Shown here in pieces: positions 6,453-9,935 of a DNA stretch of 9,935 bases; position 1 is the first letter of the stretch; each line of letters opens with the position of its first letter. Origin of the DNA: Rikenellaceae bacterium (lineage in GTDB: Bacteria; Bacteroidota; Bacteroidia; Bacteroidales; Rikenellaceae); the NCBI GenBank assembly GCA_020859745.1, contig JAJBVQ010000059.1:4695-14629 (forward strand), read 5' to 3'. A program made the position numbers and the translations under genes. A model generated the notes under the pieces. It did no database searches. It was not told the origin of the DNA and saw only the letters and a program-made list of their open reading frames with translations.

Positions 6453-6683
6453 CTAATCGTGCCCTTCGGTCTTGACGAGCTTATTATACAGCCCCATAAT
6501 CAGGATCGGGGCGGCCCATTGACCGATGAACAGGGCCGTGTTCTTTTTGTGGAACAGTTTCAGCCCCAGCGAAACGGCCATCGCGGCCAGCGAGACGGTC
6601 AGGTAGACGCCCGAAGGGATCTTCGAGGTTTGCTTTTCGATAGCGATGGTGGCCAGGCCCTCATCCGGTGTGTTAGCATTCAT
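6453..6683 (-). CDS. Small two-helix membrane protein, function unknown
   Basis: 76 residues, not a family I can name. After a polar N-terminus (1-23, containing IAIEKQTSK) there are two hydrophobic segments, about 24-44 (SGVYLTVSLAAMAVSLGLKLF) and about 49-66 (ALFIGQWAAPILIMGLYNKL), joined by a short basic turn HKKN. The C-terminus is charged (KTEGHD). The basic loop suggests both ends face outward with the loop in the cytoplasm, by the positive-inside rule; this is an inference. The ATG at 6683 is 85 bp after the MATE stop on the same strand with no clear promoter between, so co-transcription with the transporter is possible. Sound codon structure, start and position before a terminator support a real gene. 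Confidence 0.75.
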   Translation of the reverse strand: MNANTPDEGLATIAIEKQTSKIPSGVYLTVSLAAMAVSLGLKLFHKKNTALFIGQWAAPILIMGLYNKLVKTEGHD

Positions 6684-6729
6684 GACGCGAATTTTTTAGT
6701 GAATAAATAATTTTATAAATCCATATAAC

Positions 6730-6741
6730 CCCTGCGCAGGG
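6730..6741. repeat. Perfect 12-bp palindrome between MATE and the small protein
   Basis: CCCTGCGCAGGG is a perfect dyad within the 85-bp AT-rich gap between the two minus-strand genes. It could be a protein-binding site, or a weak hairpin with a GCGC loop followed on the minus strand by GTTATAT. No consensus promoter elements were found around it. Confidence 0.4.
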
Positions 6742-6768
6742 ATGTAAGTAACTGTGCATTCGCAAGAA

Positions 6769-8127
6769 TCAGGCCAAAGGCGAAGCGTCGGCCAGCTGCC
6801 GGTAGCGTTTGCGGAACAGCCGGTAATAGAGCACCGAGAGTACCGCCAGCCCGGTAGTGAAGGCCACCCAGGTGCCTGCCGCCCCCATTCCCCACACGAA
6901 GCTGCACAGGTAACCCACCGGGGCCGAGATGCAGATGTAGGTAAAAATAGCATAGTACATCGGCCGCTTCACCTCGGTCAGCCCGCGCAGGGCCCCGAGT
7001 ATCACCCCCTGGAAACCGTCGATCACCATGAAGATACAGCCGAAATGCAGGAGGTAGGTCGCAATTTCGATCACGGCCGGTTCGTTGGTGAACAGCCCGG
7101 CGATCTGCCGTCCGAAGATGAAGACGAGCAGCGAGGCACACACCGTAAAGGCCGTAATCAGGTGCAGCGAGGCGTTCATCGCCTTGCGCATCGAGGGGTA
7201 GAGCCTCAGCCCGTAGTCCTGGCTCACGCGGATGGTGGTCGCCGCCGACAGGCCCGTCACGACCATAAAGCTGAGCGACGGGAGGTTCACGGCGATCTGG
7301 TGCGCGGCCTGCGGCACGGCGCCGAACACGCCGATCACGACGGCCATCAGGCTCAGGGCGGCCATCTCGATAAACAGCTGCATGGCGATGGGGAAACCTA
7401 CGTTCAACAGCCTGCGGATGCGGAACAGGGTGATCTTCACCTTCCGGAACTGCCGCAGGTAGTCCCGGTAATCGGCATGAACGAACATCAGCCGAACAAA
7501 CAGGAGCATCATCACCACGCGGGCAATGAAGGTAGATGCCCCGGCCCCGACGGCGCCCATTTCGGGAAATATCCACCACCCGTAGATCAATGCGCCGTTG
7601 AGTATGATATTCAGCACGTTGCCGACAATGGCGATCACCATGGTATGCGAGGTGTTCCCGACGCCTTCGAGGAATTGCTTGCAGCTGGCGAAAAGCATCA
7701 TCGGCAGCGCGGAGGCGATCTGGTACCACATATAGCCGCGGGCGATGGGCAGTATCTCGGGGTCCTGCCCCATATGGCCCATCAGCGGCAGCATGGCGCC
7801 GAGCAGCACCATCAGCAAGGCGCTCATCACAACCCCCAACAGCACTGAGTTTTTGAACAGCGATGCACTGCGCATCCGGTCGCCGCGGGCATAGCTTTTC
7901 CCGACCAGCGGGGTAAGCCCCATGGCGACGCCGGTGCCGAGGAACAGGATGGGCCACGAAAGGGCATAGGCGAACGATATGCCTGCCAAGGGCACGGCTT
8001 CTCCGAGATGGCCCACCATCACGGTATCGACGATCTGTACGGAGTATTGCCCGACTTGCGAGATAATAACGGGGACTGCTAACCGCAGGTTTGCTCTGTA
8101 ATAGGGTAAATAGCCTGTGAATAACAT
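6769..8127 (-). CDS. MATE family multidrug/cation efflux transporter, NorM type
   Basis: Inner-membrane antiporter that exports organic cations or drugs in exchange for Na+ or H+. At 452 residues with about twelve hydrophobic segments in two pseudo-symmetric halves, it has the usual family length. Key acidic residues of the NorM branch appear conserved: Asp34 in TM1 (QIVDTVMVGHLG), Glu254 in TM7 (LFIEMAALSL) and Asp370 in TM10 (FMVIDGFQGVILGALRG), matching the cation-site residues described for Vibrio NorM. The loop GKSYARGD (76-83) is also typical. Substrate cannot be read from sequence. The ATG at 8127 sits 17 bp from the edge of a 306-bp palindromic element (8145-8450), which therefore forms the upstream region; no consensus promoter is visible. 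A small membrane protein gene follows 85 bp downstream and may share the transcript. Confidence 0.94.
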   Translation of the reverse strand: MLFTGYLPYYRANLRLAVPVIISQVGQYSVQIVDTVMVGHLGEAVPLAGISFAYALSWPILFLGTGVAMGLTPLVGKSYARGDRMRSASLFKNSVLLGVVMSALLMVLLGAMLPLMGHMGQDPEILPIARGYMWYQIASALPMMLFASCKQFLEGVGNTSHTMVIAIVGNVLNIILNGALIYGWWIFPEMGAVGAGASTFIARVVMMLLFVRLMFVHADYRDYLRQFRKVKITLFRIRRLLNVGFPIAMQLFIEMAALSLMAVVIGVFGAVPQAAHQIAVNLPSLSFMVVTGLSAATTIRVSQDYGLRLYPSMRKAMNASLHLITAFTVCASLLVFIFGRQIAGLFTNEPAVIEIATYLLHFGCIFMVIDGFQGVILGALRGLTEVKRPMYYAIFTYICISAPVGYLCSFVWGMGAAGTWVAFTTGLAVLSVLYYRLFRKRYRQLADASPLA

Positions 8128-8264
8128 AACTCTTTTTGTTTTATCGTTCGTTTAGTTACTACCCGCATGGAACTGCCGTTTTTTTCAAAAAGCGGGCCCG
8201 TTGGGCTTGCGTGCTGTGTCTACCCGATATACTCAGGCTCCGCAATCGCCCGCCTAGGGTTGCA

Positions 8265-8336
8265 TAGGCCGGAGCCAGCGTAGCCCAAACGAGCGAAGCG
8301 CAGTTGCAGGCCTACGCCGGGGGTGGCTCCGGCCTA
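8265..8336. repeat. 13-bp perfect inverted repeat at the element centre
   Basis: TAGGCCGGAGCCA (8265-8277) and its exact reverse complement (8324-8336), plus an inner GCGTAG/CTACGC helix (8278-8283 with 8312-8317). It forms the most stable stem of the 8145-8450 element. Confidence 0.75.
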
Positions 8337-8381
8337 CACGGCTCGTTACGCTCGCCGCCAAAACGGGTAGTTACAGCCGGG

Positions 8382-8399
8382 AAAGCCCCAACAGGGCCT
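8382..8399. repeat. Repeat core shared with 2881-2898
   Basis: Matches 2881-2898 at 16 of 18 positions in the same orientation (AAAGCCCCAAC, then R, GGGCC). Allowing for its near-palindromic centre, the flanks also share, in order, TTCCC, GGCTG and CTACCCG (2899-2919 on the plus strand against 8384-8364 on the minus strand). Confidence 0.55.
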
Positions 8400-8462
8400 C
8401 TTTGTTCACAAAGAGAACAGTACCCTCCAAGGGTAGAGATAAAACGAACGGTTAAAAAAAAC

Positions 8463-8506
8463 AAAAAAGGTGTCTGTTCCCGGGAAGGGAGCAAGCACCT
8501 TTTTTT
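8463..8506 (-). terminator. Rho-independent terminator of the rpsF-rpsR-rplI operon
   Basis: The stem begins A6-GGTG and ends CACC-T7, with inner pairing TGTTCCC/GGGAGCA broken by one mismatch. On the minus strand the stem is followed by TTTTTTG and a further run of T. It is about 110 bases past the rplI stop. The A and T tails on both sides make it potentially bidirectional. Confidence 0.85.
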
Positions 8507-8563
8507 GATTTTGAAAGCTCGGAGACGGTAATACTCGACCGCTTTACAACATCTTCAGAACAA

Positions 8564-8613
8564 TTTTCCGGCCACCCTTATCCGGACAAACCGGGAAAGG
8601 GCGGCTCGGAAAA
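8564..8613 (-). terminator. Long imperfect hairpin directly after rplI
   Basis: TTTTCCG/CGGAAAA (8564-8570 with 8607-8613) is continued by CC/GG, CCCTT/AAGGG and CCGG/CCGG helices with small internal loops and an ACAAA-type end loop. It starts two bases past the rplI stop. On the minus strand its 3' side is GGAAAATTG, a poor T run, so it may be a processing or stability stem ahead of the main terminator. Confidence 0.5.
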
Positions 8614-8615
8614 GA

Positions 8616-9077
8616 TTACTCAGCCGCCGGAGCAGCAGCCTCAGCCGTTACCGACACAGCCACCTCCGCCTTGATATCCTTGTAGATCTTGACGGTAGCC
8701 TTGTACTCGCCGATCTCTTTGATCGCATCGACCTTCACATTGCGCTTGTCGATCGAGAAGCCCTTGGCCTCGATAGCGTCGGCCACCTGAGCCGAAGTCA
8801 CCGAGCCGAAGATCTTGCCCCCCTCGGCAGCCTTGGCGACGATAGCCACGGCCACGCCGTTCAGCTTATCGGCCACAGCCTGCGCATCGGCCATCATCTT
8901 GGCCTCCTTGTGCGACTGCTGCTTGATCTTCTCCGCCAGCACCTTCTTGGCCGAAGCCGTAGCGGCGGCGGCATAACCCTGCGGGATGAGGTAGTTGTTG
9001 GCATACCCCGGGCGCACATTTACGATCTGGTCCTTATTGCCGAGGTTATCGACATCTTGTTTCAGGATGATTTCCAT
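8616..9077 (-). CDS. rplI: 50S ribosomal protein L9
   Basis: Large-subunit protein that binds 23S rRNA near the L1 stalk and helps maintain reading frame. 153 residues, a normal length. The N-terminal domain shows MEIILKQDVDNLG (1-13) and the signature GYANNYLIP (24-32). A lysine-rich linker helix (about 41-72) follows, and the C-terminal domain carries GGKIFGSVTSAQVADAI (86-102). The C-terminus is an alanine-rich tail (AEAAAPAAE), seen in some Bacteroidota homologues. It is the last gene of the rpsF-rpsR-rplI operon, 27 bp after rpsR. A GGAG-type ribosome-binding site precedes the ATG at 9077 (CGAGGAG about 12 nt upstream). Confidence 0.98.
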   Translation of the reverse strand: MEIILKQDVDNLGNKDQIVNVRPGYANNYLIPQGYAAAATASAKKVLAEKIKQQSHKEAKMMADAQAVADKLNGVAVAIVAKAAEGGKIFGSVTSAQVADAIEAKGFSIDKRNVKVDAIKEIGEYKATVKIYKDIKAEVAVSVTAEAAAPAAE

Positions 9078-9104
9078 AGTGTTCTTCTTCTCCTCGGTTA
9101 TGAA

Positions 9105-9374
9105 TTATTTCAAAAGGTCGGTTACGAACGGCAGGATGGCCAGGTGGCGCGCCCGCTTAACGGCGGTGGCCACTTTCTTCTGGAATTTCTGCGACGTTCC
9201 GGTCAGGCGGCGGGGCAGGATCTTACCCTGTTCGTTCAGGAATTTCTTGAGGAATTCCGCGTCTTTGTAATCGACGTATTTGATGCCCGCTTTTTTGAAG
9301 CGGCAGTATTTTTTCTTCTTGACCTCTACGGATACCGGATTGAGGTAACGGATTTCTGATTGCGGTGCTGCCAT
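9105..9374 (-). CDS. rpsR: 30S ribosomal protein S18
   Basis: Small-subunit protein that forms a heterodimer with S6 on the platform of the 30S subunit. 89 residues. Typical blocks are KKKKYCRFKKAGIKYVDYKD (19-38) and the RNA-binding signature PRRLTGTSQKFQKKVATAVK (54-73), continuing RARHLAILPF. A single cysteine (Cys24) is present, so this is not a zinc-ribbon paralogue with a CxxC set. The ATG at 9374 is two bases past the rpsF stop. A Shine-Dalgarno-like AGGAG lies 6 bases upstream inside the end of rpsF, stronger than is usual in this phylum, consistent with tight translational coupling to give S6 and S18 in equal amounts. Confidence 0.98.
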   Translation of the reverse strand: MAAPQSEIRYLNPVSVEVKKKKYCRFKKAGIKYVDYKDAEFLKKFLNEQGKILPRRLTGTSQKFQKKVATAVKRARHLAILPFVTDLLK

Positions 9375-9376
9375 GA

Positions 9377-9721
9377 TTACTCCTGAGTTTTAGCTGCGTT
9401 AAGGTTTCTGCGTTTTTCTGCGTATTCGGCCGCGTACTTGTCCTGTTTGAAAGTCAGGAAGCGGATCACGCGCTCGTCGCGGCGGTACTGGGTTTCGAGG
9501 GCGCCGATCAGGTCGCCTTCGCCTTCGAACTCGATCAGGGTGTAGAAGCCCGTGGTCTTCTTCTGGATCGGGTAGGCGAGCTTACGCAAACCCCACTCTT
9601 CGGTGTAGTTCACTTTGCCGCCGTTCTCGGTAATGATACCCTGGAATTTGCCGACCAGTTCCTTCAGCTGCACGTCCGAAAGAACAGGGGTTGCAATGAA
9701 AACGGTTTCGTAACGGTTCAT
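9377..9721 (-). CDS. rpsF: 30S ribosomal protein S6
   Basis: Small-subunit protein that binds the central domain of 16S rRNA together with S18. 114 residues. Family features are the start MNRYETVFIATPVLSD (1-16), the central stretch EEWGLRKLAYPIQKKTTGFY (41-60) and RRDERVIRFLTFK (80-92). The charged C-terminus (EYAEKRRNLNAAKTQE) is not a poly-glutamate tail. It is the first gene of the rpsF-rpsR-rplI operon, behind a consensus promoter at 9795-9825 and a leader of about 66 nt that opens with a hairpin. In many bacteria the S6:S18 dimer binds such leaders to repress its own synthesis. Confidence 0.98.
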   Translation of the reverse strand: MNRYETVFIATPVLSDVQLKELVGKFQGIITENGGKVNYTEEWGLRKLAYPIQKKTTGFYTLIEFEGEGDLIGALETQYRRDERVIRFLTFKQDKYAAEYAEKRRNLNAAKTQE

Positions 9722-9767
9722 AAAATTGTCCGTAAAATGAATAAATGATTGGTTATTGGTTGCTTAC

Positions 9768-9788
9768 GAAATCCCCGAAGGACATTTC
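9768..9788 (-). promoter_or_regulatory. Hairpin at the 5' end of the rpsF leader
   Basis: On the minus strand GAAAT/ATTTC encloses a bulged G and TCC/GGG capped by a TTCG tetraloop. It starts at, or within a base or two of, the predicted transcription start. It may protect the 5' end or form part of an S6:S18 autoregulatory site. I could not confirm the full published S6:S18 motif. Confidence 0.4.
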
Positions 9789-9794
9789 AGCCCA

Positions 9795-9825
9795 CAAAGG
9801 TATAGCTTTTTCCCGGATATGCAAA
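9795..9825 (-). promoter_or_regulatory. Consensus Bacteroidota promoter of rpsF-rpsR-rplI
   Basis: On the minus strand: TTTG (9822-9825), exactly 19 bases, then TACCTTTG (9795-9802). A perfect TTTG / TAnnTTTG match with the same spacing as the gcvH promoter. Predicted start near 9787, about 66 nt ahead of the rpsF ATG. The remaining 110 bases to the window edge show no gene. Confidence 0.9.
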
Positions 9826-9935
9826 CCCGCTCTCATTTTTCCCTTGGCACGCTTGTTGTCCATTCCCGATATTCCCGTCCAAGCCCCTAGTTGCCCAAAC
9901 TGAATATTCCATAAAGTCCGTTATAAAGCGCGTGT

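Larger units (their letters stand above)
8145..8450. repeat. 306-bp nested palindromic element with imperfect inverted ends
   Basis: The ends are inverted repeats: CGTTCGTTT, 5 bases, CTACCC at 8145-8164, and its counterpart at 8431-8450 with the same spacing (16 of 20 positions match). Further inverted pairs nest inside around nearly the same centre (about 8296-8300): a GTTGGGC-type motif (8194-8208 with 8382-8398), TACCCG/CGGGTA (8221-8226 with 8364-8369) and a perfect 13-bp pair (8265-8277 with 8324-8336). Small hairpins line the right side (CTCTTTG/CAAAGAG at 8398-8415, TACCCT/AGGGTA at 8421-8435). It encodes no transposase; no clear target-site duplication was seen. It resembles a MITE-like or other dispersed palindromic element. 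Confidence 0.6.
8128..8615. other. Gene-free region with palindromic element and rplI terminators
   Basis: About 490 bp without a supportable gene. From left to right: a short A/T-rich MATE leader, a nested palindrome at 8145-8450, the terminator hairpin at 8463-8506, an unremarkable 57 bp, and a second hairpin (8564-8613) abutting the rplI stop. The open frame at plus 8304-8531 runs through the palindrome and terminator and is not considered a gene. Confidence 0.7.

Noticed and set aside
8145..8450. CRISPR array or insertion sequence
   Set aside because: There are no regularly spaced direct repeats and no transposase frame; the symmetry is inverted and nested.
8304..8531. 75-codon plus-strand open frame
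   Set aside because: Crosses the right half of the palindrome and the rplI operon terminator; the lysine-rich part comes from the A and T tails of that terminator.

Overview
The window looks like chromosomal core sequence from a GC-rich member of the Bacteroidota, most likely a Bacteroidales gut commensal of the Rikenellaceae (Alistipes-like). The genus is inferred from overall look, not from a search. The phylum call rests on two perfect Bacteroidota promoters (TTTG, 19 bases, TAnnTTTG) in front of gcvH and rpsF, a third near match in front of the GH20 gene, A-rich leaders with little Shine-Dalgarno at most starts, a lipoprotein with a Bacteroidota-style signal, and typical Bacteroidota S18, S6 and type II NADH dehydrogenase sequences.

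Layout, left to right. A secreted lipoprotein gene (minus, 79-882) appears to begin with the non-standard codon ATA and follows a duplicated AT-rich promoter region. A strong terminator at 998-1028 separates it from a two-gene minus-strand operon, gcvH then mdh (lipoyl carrier H protein and malate dehydrogenase), driven by a textbook promoter at 2460-2490. A gene-free, GC-rich stretch of about 0.7 kb (2491-3200) follows, packed with hairpins and two minus-strand terminator-like structures. Next come divergent ndh (minus, type II NADH:quinone oxidoreductase) and a signal-peptide-bearing GH20 beta-N-acetylhexosaminidase (plus). The GH20 gene ends at a 15-bp-stem terminator facing a minus-strand pair: a NorM-type MATE transporter and, downstream, a 76-residue two-helix membrane protein. 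A second gene-free stretch (8128-8615) holds a roughly 306-bp nested palindrome with imperfect 20-nt inverted ends, then the terminators of the ribosomal operon rpsF-rpsR-rplI (minus), whose promoter and leader lie near the right edge.

Functionally these are housekeeping genes: central carbon and one-carbon metabolism (mdh, gcvH), respiratory NADH oxidation (ndh), glycan foraging (GH20), drug/cation efflux (MATE) and ribosome assembly (S6, S18, L9). I found no defence system, CRISPR array, prophage, transposase, tRNA or rRNA. The unexplained material is mostly non-coding: the two hairpin-rich intergenic regions share a repeat module and look like members of one dispersed palindromic repeat family. 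The apparent ATA start and an altered GlcNAc-binding position in the GH20 enzyme are the main oddities in genes.
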